64,000 bases of DNA from Hemileia vastatrix (GCA_030280995.1 JASXTE010000017.1:25494498-25558497); one strand, 5' to 3'. Positions 11,345-23,268 are shown, numbered from the stretch's first letter. Notes: generated by a model not told the origin, from the letters alone. Translations and numbers: made by a program.

Positions 11345-12427
11345 TTTGTTGGTCTATTTGGCGTTGTTTTGATATGTCTTAAATGGCATTATTTAATAAT
11401 TGGGTGTTTTTCTAGAATTTTTGAGCAAATATTGGGACTGCAGGGATGTGGTTACTGCCATTGGGTAGCCCCAGGTTTTTTCTATATTTTATGTCTTGAT
11501 GACAATTTTCAGATTTTGAGTATAAAGGGGTAATTTCTCATTTTTTTATTTAAAAAGATAGCTGTTTAATTTTGTTTTTTGTGTTTTAGGGGCTAACCTT
11601 AAGTGTTAGGGTTAAGTGCTTAGTACTGTTAGAATGGGCTAATTTTTCTCTACATTTCATGTCACAATGTTTTTATAGCCTAATTATGTTTTTTAAAGGT
11701 TTTAGTAGTTGTAGTAAATTTTTCTAAGTATTTTGGGTATTTTTGGAGGTTTTTAGTGGTTTTATGGCTTCAGGGTGGTCTGGCCGCCTTAGGCGCGTCT
11801 CCCAACGTTGGGCGGACCACCTGCATTTGTGCTAGAAGGCTGGGAAGCGTTTCTAGAGGGGTTTTATGCAATTTGGCGCTCAAAAACACCAAATTTGTTG
11901 TTGTGCAGGGGCTCTTAGATAGTGGTCTGTGTGTACATAGTGAATAAGACAGTTTGGGGCAACCTTAATTATCATACAGCCATCCAGAGGTGATATCCTT
12001 GTTCCTCCATCAGTTTTCACTGTTTTTTGGCCAAAATTGGCCGTGTTTGTTGCAAGGTAAGTTCTTCAATTAACATAACTTGGAAACTGGCTTCTCTGGT
12101 ATAGTCTTGCAAGCTATATAAAGTATTATTGCTCTCTCTGGTGTGGACTTGCAACCTAAATCCAGTATCATTGCTTTCTCTGGTGTGGACTTTGGTCTAA
12201 ATTTCTGTTCTTTGGTTTGGTAGTCTTTCTCGAGACTTCTTTCTTGGCTGATCAGTCAGTCAAGTGTGTTTGAAAAGGGGCTTTAGCAAACTGGAACCAA
12301 TTTACTGTAGCAGGTAAATCTCACTTCATTTTTCTAAAGGGACAGGGGATTTTCACTCTGGGTTTTCTCCAACTCCCTTGGTCAAGGCCTATAGCTAGTA
12401 CTATAGGATTGTCTGCACTGGTTTGTC

Positions 12428-12520
12428 TAGAAGGAGAAGAAATAAAGAGGAAGAGGAAGAAGAAGAAGAAGGAGAAGAAAGAAATCTTAAGGATAAAAGA
12501 AGAGGGATGAGGGAAGATTA
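12428..12520 (+). repeat. Polypurine (GA-rich) tract
   Basis: About 90 bases of almost uninterrupted A and G (AGAAGGAGAAG, GAAGAAGAAGAAGG) between the two LTR-like repeats. It could be a polypurine primer remnant or simple purine expansion. Confidence 0.7.
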
Positions 12521-12688
12521 AAAGGTAAAGGGACCATGATAAAGAGGACTTGATAGAACTAATGAAATTGGGTAAAGATCTTATAAAAGTTGTATTTTCT
12601 CTCTGCTTAATTATCAAACTATAATAATTAAAAAGCTCTTAAGGCGACCTATATAAATTTATTTAGTATTTAATAGAACAGATGCAGT

Positions 12689-13766
12689 GGTCTTCCAACA
12701 TGGGCAGAGGCCTTTGTTGGTCTTTTTGGCACTGTATTTCTTTGTCTTAATTGGCATTGGTTGAATAATTATGTTTTATTTTAGTTTTATTCAGTGAATA
12801 TTGTGACTATAGGTATGTGGGTACTACCATTGGATAGCCCCAGTTTTTTCTATATTTCATGTCTTGTTGAAATTTTTAATATTCTAAGTTTTAAAGGGTC
12901 ATTTCCTGATTTTTCATTTTCAGAAGTTAGCTGTTTATTTTTGTTTTGTTTTTTTTGGGATAACCTTAAGTCTTAGGTTTAATTATTTAGTGCCATTAAG
13001 TAGAGCTAATTTGGCTCTATATTATATTTCACAATGTTGTAATAGCTTAATTTTGTGTTTTAAGGGTTTTAGTAGTCATGGTGGATTTTTCTAAGTATTT
13101 TGGGCTTTATTGGAGGTTTTTGGTGGTTTTCTGGCTTCAGGGAGGTCTGCCTGCATCAGGAAGCCCGCTCACCTCGGTTATAGAAGTCTGGGGAGCCTCT
13201 CTAGAGGGTCTTTATTCAATTTGGCTGTCAAAAGCCCCAAATTCATTGCTTTGCATGGATTCTTTAGAGGGTGGATTGTGTGTACATACTGAATAAGACA
13301 GCTTTAAGCAACTTTAATTATCATACAACCACCCAAAAGTGATATTATTGTTTCTCACTCAGTTTTCACTGTTTTTTGGCCACAATTTCCTGTGTTTGCT
13401 GCAAGGTTAGTTCTTCATTGAACTCAAATTTTGCAACTTGTTTCTCTGGTGTAGCTTTGCAACCTGAATCAAGTATTATTCCTGTTTTCTGTTCAACAAG
13501 TGCACAGTGTTTTGTTTTTTAGGTGTGTATTTTTCTACATTTCAGGTTTCTGGCTCTTTGGATCTCTTTGGTCTATCTAGGCTACTTTCTTGACTTGTTA
13601 AGAAGTCAAGAAGTGTGTTAAAAGGGGTATAGTAACAGTCTCTAATTTTCTGTAACAAAGAATTCTCACCTGGTATTTCTCAAAGGGACAGGGTTTTTTC
13701 TCTCCAGTTTTACTCCAACTCCCTTGTTCAAGGTCTATGGCTAGCACTATAGGATGGTTTCTTTTC
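12689..13766 (+). repeat. LTR-like repeat copy 2 (5' end of Gypsy B1)
   Basis: A homologue of the repeat at 10722-12413, about 1.08 kb, lying immediately before a primer-binding-like motif and the B1 gag. Its position makes it the probable 5' LTR of B1. A matching 3' copy was not found downstream of B1, so the LTR assignment rests on position and on the PBS. Confidence 0.6.
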
Positions 13767-13783
13767 TGGTGTCCCAACGTGGG
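13767..13783 (+). promoter_or_regulatory. tRNA primer-binding site of B1
   Basis: TGGTGTCCCAACGTGGG begins with TGG, complementary to a tRNA 3' CCA end, and has the CCCAACGTGGG form common among LTR-element PBSs. It sits at the end of the LTR-like repeat and about 90 bp before the gag ATG. Confidence 0.6.
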
Positions 13784-13869
13784 TTGAGCATTTATTAGCT
13801 TTTGGAATTTCTGTTACTTTTGGACTCTCTTCTGTGGTCTGAGATTGGCTTTCTGGAATCAATTGTACC

Positions 13870-14840
13870 ATGGCTTCTGGACCCTCTTTCTCTAGTGGTG
13901 GTAATGGCACTGTTGGCACTGCTGAAGATGGTAATCCTCCTGTTTCTGTTGGGCCTTCTGTCAGGATCAAGTCCTGGAAGGAGCCTATGTTTATGGGGGA
14001 GGATGTGAAGTTGTTTCTGGAGCTGTTTGAAGCTTTTGGGAGTGTTGATGGTGCTTTTCACTTGGACATAGTGAAGCAAGTCATCTTCTACATTGTTTAC
14101 AGGGCTCTGGCTAAAGAAGTTGCTGCTATGGAGGTTTATAGGAGAAAGGATTGGAAAAAGTTGTGACTGCATATGAAAGACAGTTGGGGATCCAGATATT
14201 CAATGGTTGATCTCAATATGATTGTAAATGAATGGAAATATTATGGAGGGATGGACAACATCCATACTTATAAGAAGTTTTTGGCTCAGCTGGAGCCAGT
14301 GGTAGATTATCTGGTGGATATGCAGGAGTTGGAGATTAATGACTCTGCAAGGGATATTTTCTGGTCTGCTCTGGCTAGGAATGTCAGAATTGATTTGTTG
14401 AAGGAGTTGGCAAGGAAGGACAAGATGAAGATTTTTCCTAATGGGAATCAGAAATAGCCTGCTCTTTCTGTTGTGAAGGAGTTTGTGGAGGGTCATCTGA
14501 TAGTTTTGGCAGTGTATTCTTGCCAAGAAGCTAGCACCAAGTATGTTAGCATTGTCAGTGACACTTTTGCTGAAGATGTGGAGGAACCTATGAAGAAGGA
14601 AAGTGTGAACAAGGTAGAGGCTCCTTAGAAGCCTTAAGTGGTTGATCCAGTAGTGGAGTAGTTTGCTGATCTGACAAAACAGCTAAATATTTCTTTTCAG
14701 GAGTCTCAGAAGGCCAAAAGGCTCTTCTCAGCCTAGAGATTTTAATAGGTGGGCTGGTAGGAATGATCCTTGGGTCTGCTCTTATTGCAGAAGGAAGGGC
14801 AACAAGTCCAATGATTGTTGGGCACTGAATAGGGATGTGT
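13870..14840 (+). pseudogene. B1 Gag with degenerate zinc knuckle
   Basis: It starts MASGPSFSSGG at 13870. A capsid-like region follows (FMGEDVKLFLELFEAF, WKYYGGMDNIHTYKKFL, LARNVRIDLLKEL), broken by stops after WKKL (14164) and NGNQK (14455) and again near 14625-14745. A knuckle-like CSYCRRKGNKSNDC lies near 14775-14815, in which the zinc-binding His is replaced by Asn. The frame is maintained across the first stops, so these are point mutations. It would have formed the virus-like particle. Confidence 0.75.
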
Positions 14841-15744
14841 CTGAAGGGAAAATGGAATTTCTTGGTAAAGTGTTCAAGTTCCCAGAAGGCTCTCTTGTGA
14901 GGCCTTATTATGGTCAAGCTCTAGTGTACTTGGTGAGGAGTAGACATAATGTCAACTCAAGGAGGCCAAGATTTGAAGAGTTGCCTAATGAGACTTTTTC
15001 TTCTGGTAAAGGTGGAGATGATGGCAAGGGAAAGGGGAAGGAGGCTAATAGAGTCTCATTAACATCTTCCTTTGGTAGTTTGAAGTTGTATTCATGTGGT
15101 GGATATTCAAGTGGGGAATTCTTGGCTGGTGTTTATGATGTGCAAGCAGGAAAGGTGAAAAGGCCTAAGAGAAGTACTCAGGCTCAACCAAAGACTAAGG
15201 CTTTAATAGTGGATCCTAATCTGAGTGCAGCTAGGTAGAAGTACAGCAAAGAGGAGCTGTATAAAATGCAGAAGAGTATGGAAGATATGGGCCTCCTAGT
15301 TTTGGAGCATTGGACATAAATGGTGAGCCAATGCCTTTGGATGTTGATTCTGACTCTAAGGTGGATGTCCCTTTGGCTCATTACCAAAGCCTGCTGGAGT
15401 TTGAGGTTCTGGTGAGGGATCTTGTTTTATTCCTGTTGATGGTAAATCTGTTGGTGGTTCTGGTCCTCAAGAATCTTCTAGGACCAAGGCAGTGAAGCAA
15501 ATATCTCACTTTGAGAGGCCAGTGGTTTCTATTAAAGTTAAAGTTATGGACTCTGTCATGGAAAGGATAAATCAGGGTCATGTTTCCCTTACTTATGTGG
15601 AGTTGTATGCTATCAGTCCTGGGTTGGCTGATAGGCAGAAAATGTTGTTGACCAGGTGAAGGGTTTCTTCTGGGGAGGTAGAATACATTTGTGATTCTTC
15701 TGAAAAATTTGGAGAGGGGTTAGAAAATCATTTTTCTGCACCTC
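14837..15744 (+). pseudogene. B1 linker between Gag and protease
   Basis: An open frame at 14837-15238 (Gly/Lys/Ser-rich, ending DPNLSAAR), then broken frames to 15744. No catalytic motif was recognised. Its position between the knuckle and the protease suggests a disordered spacer or an additional Gag-Pol domain of this Gypsy family. Confidence 0.5.
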
Positions 15745-16262
15745 TGGTTTATGTCAATTTCACTCTGAATGGCAGGGAGGCTAGGGCATTGGTGGATTCA
15801 GGCTCTCAAATTTACCTGATTTCTTTTTTTGAGGCTACTCATCTGGGCCTCCCCATTAAAACAGTTAATGGTAGAAATTTGAGAGGGATTGTTGGCCATG
15901 TCACTGAGTTGTTTGGAAAAATCTGAGTTTGTAAAGTTAGATGTTGGTGGAGCCTCAGGGAAGATTCAATTTTACATTGCCAAAGTGACTGTAAAGCTGT
16001 TTTGTGTAGGCCATTCTTGATTGATTTTTAAGCAAGAATTGGCCATCAATATGATTTGGGAACCATTTTGGAGTTCACTGGTGAAGATGAAAGTAGAATA
16101 CACATGAGGTTATCATCTCCTGGAGAGGATGGTTGGGAGACCAGGCCTTGTTTGTCTTCATGTGCCAGTGCATGGATTGTTGTAGGAGAAGAAGAGAATT
16201 GGGTGCTGCCTCTTGTTTTTTGGAGTGTGGCTCTGTCCTTAGTGGGAGTCTTTCTCTTTTAG
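15745..16262 (+). pseudogene. B1 protease and downstream segment
   Basis: Retropepsin motif DSGSQIYLIS at about 15794-15825, preceded by VYVNFTLNGREARALV and followed by HLGLPIK. A stop follows after about 170 bp, and a second frame (16056-16262) continues with MRLSSPGEDGWETRP. The same protease start opens copy B2 (DSGCQINLVS at 28117). Frame breaks make it inactive. Confidence 0.75.
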
Positions 16263-16499
16263 AGTTATGAGGGCTGATCACCCAAGTGCTACAACCTCGC
16301 CCCAAGATGAGGAAATCCCTGTTTTTAGTATGTCAGCTCCCTTGGAGATGTATCAAGTAGATTTTCAACTTTCTCTTTTTAAGATTTCTCTTCTCTGCAA
16401 GTCTTCTTCAAGTTTTTTATTAAGTATTTTTTCTCTTTAAAAATTTTCAATTATTTTTAATTCAAGTTCAAATAAGAAGATTGGTTATATATCTTTATT

Positions 16500-17090
16500 G
16501 AAAGATATGCTGAAAAGCCGTGGAGTGGTGAGATTGGGGTCTAAAAGTAAGTCCTCCTAATTGTGCACCACTAGGGTTTCTTCAACACCTTTCAAAAACA
16601 TTACCTTGGCCACATCTGTGAGCATTGGGGATACCCCTGGTTATTTTTGTAGGATAGAAGAAGACTTGAGAAAAGAAAATAAAAATTTCAAGATAACTGA
16701 AGAAAATCAAGACAAAAATCTGAAGATAATCAAGAAAGAAGAAAAGAACTTTTTTTTTGAAGATCATCAGGAACAATTTTTGGGCCTCCAGAATGAGGAT
16801 AAAATGCATAAATTTACAAGAAGTAATTCAGAAGATGAATCAAGATTTGCAGATTTAGAAGATTGAAATGAGGATGAAATTTGGAATTGCAGAAAAGTAT
16901 TAAATTGGTGAGATTGGGGAATAAAAGTAAGTCCTCTTAATTGTGCACAGCTAGGTTTTCTTTTACACCTTTCAAAAACATCACCTTGGCCACACATGTT
17001 AGAAATTGGGAAACTCTTGGTTTTTGTTCCAGGTCTGGTGGTGAAGATGTCCTGAATATCCCTCAACTTGAAGGTAGAGCTACAAAGTAT
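16500..17090 (+). repeat. B1 protease-RT linker with internal ~380-bp duplication
   Basis: The block starting GTGAGATTGGGG occurs at 16528 and again at 16909. Each copy is followed by TTTCAAAAACATYACCTTGG and a short acidic/Lys-rich coding stretch. B2 shows the same duplication (28850 and 29463). The duplicated coding segment is rich in K, E, Q and N (for example ITEENQDKNLKIIKKEEK). Confidence 0.7.
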
Positions 17091-18197
17091 AAGAAGGTAG
17101 CACAGATGATTAGGCCTGTCAATGAGCCTATTCCTGTAGGTTTGAATCCTCCTTTGAAGAGACCTCCTTTGTTAAGATATCTGTACTCTACTTCTATGGG
17201 TAAGAATCCTCCTAATTTTGTGGAAACTGCTAGGGTGACTGTGGAAAGGTTAAAATTGTTAATTTTTGTCCTGAAGGTTGTTTGTCTGATTAGTAAATTT
17301 ACACGTTATTGTGTTGAGGGAGGAAGAAGTGGAATTTTTTGAAGCAGAAAGGAGTGTGTTGAATCCCTCTTATGGGGAACCTTACTTGATTCCTGTGGTT
17401 TGTCATAAACCTTGGCAACACAAAACTATTCCAATTCCAGCTGCTATTACGGATGATTTTGTAGAGAGTTTTAGGGAAAGAGTCAGGACTTTTTCGTACA
17501 AAAAATCATCATCTAGTTTCTCAAGACCGGTTTTCTATGTTAAGAAGAAGAATTGGAAAATGAGGGTGGTGAATGATCTAAGAGCCTTTAATAGAGTCAC
17601 TATCAAGGATTCTGGGATGCCCCCAAGTGCAAAGGATTTTGTGGAAGCTTTTTCTGGAAGGGTGTGTTATGGGTTGGGTGATATTATGGGTGGTTATGAT
17701 GAATGAAAATTCACACTGATTCACAGCCACTGACAATGCTTGTGACTCCTTTGAGAAGATTTCAGCTCACTAGGTTGCCTCAAGGAGCAACTAGTACAGT
17801 AGCAGTATATAAAGCACAAATGGCTTGGATTTTACACAATGAGATTCCTACTCATGCTGGTTCTTTTACTGATGATGGTGGAATAAAAGGACCATCCACT
17901 TATTATGGGATGTAGGTGCTGAAGGATAACCCAGGTATATGGAGATTTATTTAGGAATATGCAGTTACTCTAGAGAGAGTATTGTTTAAAATTGAAGAGG
18001 CTGGTTTGATCATTTCTGGGTCAAAATTTTGTTGTTGTGCTCCCACTCTGGAAATTTTGGGTCATGTGGTATGTAAAGAGGGAAGTATTATGGAAAAGAA
18101 AAAAGTTAATAAAATTCAGTCATGGAAAAGGCCTAAAAATACTACTGAATTAAGGGGATTTTTGGGGGGTTTGTGTGTATGTCAAAATATTTATTAA
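17091..18197 (+). pseudogene. B1 reverse transcriptase
   Basis: RT N-terminus (YGEPYLIPVV, KMRVVNDLRAFNRVTIKD) in the 17311-17706 frame. A frameshift near 17700 is followed by LTRLPQGATSTVAVYKAQM and the catalytic region SFTDDGG (about 17862-17880), where most Gypsy RTs have Y-x-D-D. The paralogue B2 has LIDD there, so a variant F/L-x-DD box appears to be family-wide. A second break near 17915 precedes the thumb/connection (LEILGHVVCKEG). Not functional. Confidence 0.82.
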
Positions 18198-18596
18198 AGA
18201 TTTATTTTTGTTGGCTTCAACTTTGAGGAATTTGACCAGGAAAGATGCAGAGTTGGTATGGACTGAAGAGTGTGAAGAGGCTTTTCAGAAGTTGAAGAAG
18301 GTGGTAGGTGAAGATATTATTCTTCACAAGTTGGATTATGGAGTGGGTACTCAAAAATTTTATCTAGCATTTGACTCAATTTATATTGCTGCTGGTGCTG
18401 TTTTGTCTCAGGAAGATAAAAATGGGAGGTTCAGGCTAGTAAGGTATGGGTCTGTGGTATTTAATGAGGTTGTATATAGATATTCTCAACCTAAGTTGGA
18501 ATTGTGTGGTGCAGCAAAAAATTTGAAGAAGATGCAAACTGTTTTGTGGGGGCAGCATTTTGAGCTGCAGGTGGATGCCAAATCTCTGGTTCAAAT
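18175..18596 (+). pseudogene. B1 RNase H (5' part, truncated by solo LTR-2)
   Basis: It contains the linker LTRKDAELVWTEECEEAF and then RNase H signatures LAFDSIYIAAGAVL (Asp), PKLELCGAA (Glu) and LQVDAKSLVQ (Asp). The coding sequence is cut at CAAAT 18592-18596 by solo LTR-2 and resumes at 20134 with the same CAAAT (QMINKPSLP). Confidence 0.82.
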
Positions 18597-20133
18597 TTTC
18601 AGCCTTGTTTCCTCCAGGAATTAGTAAATGGAGAATCAAAAAGATGTCAGACCCATTTCTTAGAGATGTGGAAAATTAACAGAGAAGTGATACCTGAATT
18701 GATTACCTCAATAATATAATAAAACACCTTAGAAAGGTTAAATAAGTACTTTTATTAAGTCTTAAGTACTTAATTATAAGTATAATAAAAGATTAATAAG
18801 TTTTAAGGACTTAATATTATGTTATTATAACTTATTAAGTGGTCTTAAGTTGTTTATTGCATTTTATTATGAGTTTTTAGCAAAATGCGCTGTTAATTCA
18901 TACTAAAAGCTGGGTATACGCGCACTTTTTTTAAAGGTATCAAAATTGTGCTTAGACATTTCAATTTCTCTCTATCAGGACAATATAATAGGCTATTCAA
19001 AAGTCTTACAATTTGACTTTTCAATATTAAGTTTTTGTCACACAAAAATGACTATTCTGTAGTGGTATCATGCTGCCTGCATAAATCCCATATGTTAATA
19101 TGCATTATTAACATAATTAGTCATTTTTTGTGAGTACTTACTTTATAAGCGTTTACCACTTATGGGATCACTTAAGAATTAAGTGGGATATGCTTAATAA
19201 GTATATTAATTAAGTGATGGTAACATAAAAACTTATTATATGCACAGACAGCATCAGTTACCTCAAGGTATGCACCCAGAAGGTCTCAAATACGCCTCAA
19301 ATGAATATATTCACCCAAAAGATCAAAAATTCACGCTTTAAACCACCTATCAATGCTATGGGAACATTCCCTGGACTTTTCACGCATCTTCTGGTCTCTG
19401 GATTGGGATATTGGGTCAATGTTTTGGCATGGGAATGGTATCTTTGGTGTTAAAAATTAGTTATATTGGTTCCCTTATTAATTTTTATGGTTATCCTTTA
19501 ATGAGGCACATATTTGGTTCCTTTATTGGTTATTTTTAATTGGTTACTTTACTTTTAATCACACACAATTAGTGATTTGGACACCAGTCATTCTTATTTG
19601 GGGTTTATTCCTTATTTTGGGGTTATAATGACGTGTACTGGTATCTTCTTTTGTGAGGAGGAAGTTTTCTTGGTAACTGGGCCTGTGAAACTGTTTGAAG
19701 TGGAGGCCATGGGGAGATGAGCGCCCTCAAAGTGCTGTAATGGCTGGGGATAGCAGTGTAGTGAGTCTGGGAATTAGGGGAATGTACTCCAGGGATTTTG
19801 GGTATATATAGAGGGGAATTTTGGTGGATAAAAATCATTATTCAATTCAATCATTTTATACAAACACAATAAAATCTTATATTATATATAATATACTTTA
19901 TCTGATAAAAATCATTAGCCTTTTAAATATAATTTTTATTCTATTTTTCTGTCAATTGTAAGTGTCTTTTACATTTATATTAGTGAGATTATTACTATAC
20001 AGGTTACTAATATTTTAGATCATACTATATTTTACTTTAAAATTGGATTGGTGGAAAACTAATATTCATCATGGACCATAAATACTTCTAGACAACAATC
20101 TTTCTAATGACTTAATAGTATTACAGCTTGACA
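18597..20133 (+). mobile_element. Solo LTR-2 (1537 bp), TSD CAAAT
   Basis: It ends TTGACA and begins TTTCAGCCTTG, which equals the TGTCAGCC start of related LTRs with one G-to-T change in the terminal TG. CAAAT duplications lie at 18592-18596 and 20134-20138. Copy B2 carries the uninterrupted sequence (GGTTCAAATGATTAAC near 31150). It is related to solo LTR-1 in the opposite orientation. Confidence 0.85.
19803..19811 (+). promoter_or_regulatory. TATA box of solo LTR-2
   Basis: TATATATAG in the context GGGTATATATAGAGGGG, a plausible Pol II core promoter. The matching position of solo LTR-1 has decayed to GGTATAATTAAGG. Confidence 0.55.
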
Positions 20134-21981
20134 CAAATGATAAATAAACCTAGTCTTCCAAATTCTCCCATGACTAGGTTGGTGGCATTTATTCAGCATT
20201 TTTTTTTTGACCGGGTGCACAAACCTGGAAAAACTTTTACAATTCCTGGTGGATTATCAAGGAGACCGCCTGCAGATGCAGATTCAGACTCTGAAGAATT
20301 TGATGAAGATGTTCCAGTGGTTAGGGCCACCACAAGGGGTGCTAAAGATTTTTCTCTTTTCCCCCATGAGGCTAAACTAGAATATTATTGTATCCTCCTC
20401 AAAGAGGTAAAACTGGCTGGCTCTGATCTTGATTCTGCTGATCTAGCTGTGTTTGATGATGAAGATTGGGCTTTTGTTTGGGATGGCTCAAAATTGTAAA
20501 ATGGTTTTTTTGTTAATGAACTGGATTCTCTTAGGATTCAATGGAAGAAAAATGATGTACCAAAATTGAGGAATTGGTGTACTGGATGGGCTGGTTGTGT
20601 TGCTCTTGTGTACACTGGTGATTATGATGATAGGGTTGTACCCTTTCATGTTACTTTGATGGATTTTGAAGATGAGACCTGGGGTCAGAATTGGTTTTAT
20701 TTTATTATAGCTGAATATCTGTTAACCTTGGAGAGGCCAGATATTTGTGATGATGATACTTGGGTGGCAATCAGGAAGAAAAGTCCTGGCTTCTATGTGT
20801 CAGGAAGGAGGCTGATGAGGAGGAGACAACCAAATCCTCAAGTAGTTGTGACTCAGAAGAAGGGTCAAGAGTTGGTGTTGAAGTCTTTGCATAAAGATCT
20901 TGGTCATAGAGGCTTTGGAGACACTTATAGAAGAGTAGCAGATAGATTTTAGTGGCCAGGTATGAAGTTGGCTGTGCAGGGTGCGGTTCAAGATTGTGAA
21001 AAATTTCAAAAAAGAAGTGACTTGAAACCCAATTAAATTGGCTGTGCTACTGGTGACTCAACTGTGTTTGGAAGATTCAGTTTGGTTCTGTCCATATTAA
21101 AGAAAGCAAGTATAAATACTTGATTTTTGGAGGGATAATTTTTCTGGTTGGGTTGAGGCAGTGCCTCTAATTAAATTGACTTCCAAAAATGTGGCAGAGT
21201 TTTTAAAGAAGAAATAGGTGTTTAGGTATGGTTTGATGAAGTTGGTGAATTTTGATGGTGGGCCAGAGTTTGGAGCTGAATTTAAAGAAGCTATGGCAAA
21301 TATTGGCTCTAAATTTTGAGTGGATACACCTTATTATCCTGAAGCTGAAGGCATGGTTGAAGTAGATATAAAGTTATCAAGAATGCTTTGGTAAAGATGT
21401 GTGGGAATAGTGCTGAAAAGTGGAGGCATTATTTACCCTTGGAGTTATTTTCTGATAGGGTCACTATGAAAAGGACAACTGGCTATTGCCCTTATGAATT
21501 AAATTTTGGGAAGAAAGCTGTTCTACCAGTGGATTTGGAAGCTATCTCTTATCTTAGAATTAATTGGGATGATGTGTGCTAAACAGAAGATTTGCTCTGT
21601 GCCAGGATGCAACAGTTAAAATTTAGAGAGGAATGTCAAGAGAAGGCATACTCTATAATGATGAAGATAAGAAATCAATCAGTCAGATACTTGGACAAGA
21701 AGTTGGCTCATAGACTCAGGAATCCCTTGAAATCTGTTTATTTGGTTTTTACCTATAACAGAACTCTGGAGAGTCAGTGGGTAAAAATAATTGCTGACAG
21801 ATGGAATGTACCTTACATAGTTAGATCTCAGGTTTCTGGAGGTTCTTATGTTTTAGATGAGTTAGATGGTGCAGTCATAAAGAAGAGAGTGGCTGCTTAT
21901 CAGGTGAAGAGATTTTAGCCAAGACGCACTATAAGTGAAGAATATCAACTCCACAATGAGGATAAACTATGGACCATTCTT
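20134..21981 (+). pseudogene. B1 RNase H end and integrase
   Basis: It resumes after solo LTR-2 with VAFIQHFFFDRVHKPGKTF and GLSRRPP. An acidic linker follows with two copies of a short EAKL/EVKL repeat, a conserved segment shared with B2 (NWCTGWAGCVALVY), and a zinc-finger region (HKDLGHRGFGDTYRR) whose second Cys of C-X2-C is lost (CEKF). The catalytic core at 21050-21390 is heavily frameshifted. The C-terminal domain is readable (RTTGYCPYELNFGKKAVLP, WNVPYIVRS) to the final stop after ELWTIL-like sequence near 21981. Inactive. Confidence 0.82.
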
Positions 21982-22009
21982 TAAATTTTGGATTTTGGTG
22001 ATTCTGTGC

Positions 22010-22473
22010 ATCTGTTTTGTTGGAAACTTTTTTTAGAAGGTACCCATGGGAGGGGCTTCCAGATTTGATCTTGGAAAGTGTAAGGGTAACTGATGGGCTG
22101 GCTGCTCTATTGACAGTTACCCCAGATTGTCTTTTTCCAACCCTTTCTCTTTATTTGGTTTAAACCTAGTATTGGTTTCTCTTCACAGGTTTTAGTCCTC
22201 TATGACTTTAAACTGGAAAATCTTTTGGTCATCAAGTGCTGGACTCTTCATACTTATTGGTTTTGGTTTATTGTGCTGGGTTGTGTTTTTTGTTAGAAGG
22301 TACTAAGGGGGGGGCTTCTAGATCTTATTTTGGAAAGTGTGGGTGTAACTGATGAGCTTGCTTCTCTGTTGAACAATTACCCCATTATGTCTGTTTCAAG
22401 AATTTTTTTTGTCCTAGTTGAATCTTAGTTCTGTTTTTTGGTATTCAGGTTTCAAGTCCACTATGACTTTAAA
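22010..22473 (+). repeat. B1 3' region: tandem ~290-bp duplication
   Basis: A block starting GTTAGAAGGTA or its variant, then GGGGGGGCTTCTAGAT, then TGTGGGTGTAACTGATG, occurs twice (near 22040 and 22295). B2 carries the same duplication (60978 and 61240). The G-runs preceding CTTCTAGAT could be polypurine primers. Confidence 0.65.
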
Positions 22474-22478
22474 CTTGC

Positions 22479-23268
22479 TGTCAGCCAGGCTACTAAACTT
22501 AACCCGTAAAATAATTAATTATTTTACTGAGTTGAAGCCACACCCCTTCTTCTTACTAATAATTAATTATCTACTTAAGTATTACTTACAATTAACTAGT
22601 TAAGTACAATAAGTAATATAATTAATTAGTGTAAAGAAAATGTCCCTTACAATTTTACTCCCTAACGCCATGCTCAATGGTATAAGTCAATGGGAATTAA
22701 ATTTAATAAAAAAATTATAATAAAAAACCTTTAAAAAAATTATATTACCTCAGTGAGAGATCTGGAATCCCGTGAAAGTAATATAATTAATTAATTATTG
22801 TTTAATTAATTGTGACAGTCTAAGGAACTCAAACTTTATTGTTAATAAATTTGATGCCCTTGTTGACGTACCAGTTTATTTATTTCCTATGTCATATTTG
22901 TACTCCTTTTAGTCATTCTTTTTCTCACATTCTTACAGTATATGGTGTAAATTCCATATATTTTATTCCCTCATGTTTTGCCTATAAAAGGCCTCTTACT
23001 TTGTGCTTTTAAAAACATTCCTTCATCACTTACTTTATTATTACAATTGCAATACAACACTTATTTCTATATATTATAACTTTAGTATTTACAACAGCCT
23101 AATTCTGATCTATAATCCATATTAATATTTTAAAACTACCTCTTATATTTGAGTAAATTAATCAAATTGATTTAGAAATACGTACCATTTGTTGAGAGAC
23201 CATTAAAACCCTTAAATACCCCGTGAAACCCTCGAATAAACTTCTAGACCCAAAAGGACCCCATGACA
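22479..23268 (+). mobile_element. Solo LTR-3 (790 bp), TSD CTTGC
   Basis: It starts TGTCAGCCAGG and ends CCCATGACA, with perfect CTTGC duplications at 22474-22478 and 23269-23273. It interrupts the B1 3' region; B2 is uninterrupted at the matching place (near 61425). Its first 12 bases match the 5' end of the element C LTR read on the minus strand, so it may be a diverged relative of that family. Confidence 0.88.
22983..22989 (+). promoter_or_regulatory. TATA box of solo LTR-3
   Basis: TATAAAA in the context GCCTATAAAAGGCC. The same CCTATAAAAGG core occurs in the LTR of element C. Confidence 0.6.

Larger units (their letters stand above)
10722..12413 (+). repeat. LTR-like direct repeat, copy 1 (split by a SINE)
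   Basis: It starts TGGTCTTCCAACAT and runs to ACTATAGGAT. It aligns with copy 2 (12689-13766) over nearly its full length once the SINE at 10761-11344 is removed. Shared blocks include the CTTTGTTGG start, the TGGCTTCAGG segment, the GTGTACATA block and the CTCCAACTCCCTTG end. Divergence is substantial, so this looks like an older LTR or 5' leader of the B family. Confidence 0.65.

Noticed and set aside
11235..11345. Functional tRNA gene
   Set aside because: A and B boxes are present, but the acceptor and anticodon arms do not form a clean cloverleaf, and the sequence continues into a SINE body with tail and TSD.
18640..18660. TGTCAGACCC near 18643 as the start of solo LTR-2
   Set aside because: It leaves no matching duplication. 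Starting at 18597 (TTTCAGCC, one change from TGTCAGCC) gives an exact CAAAT duplication at both ends.
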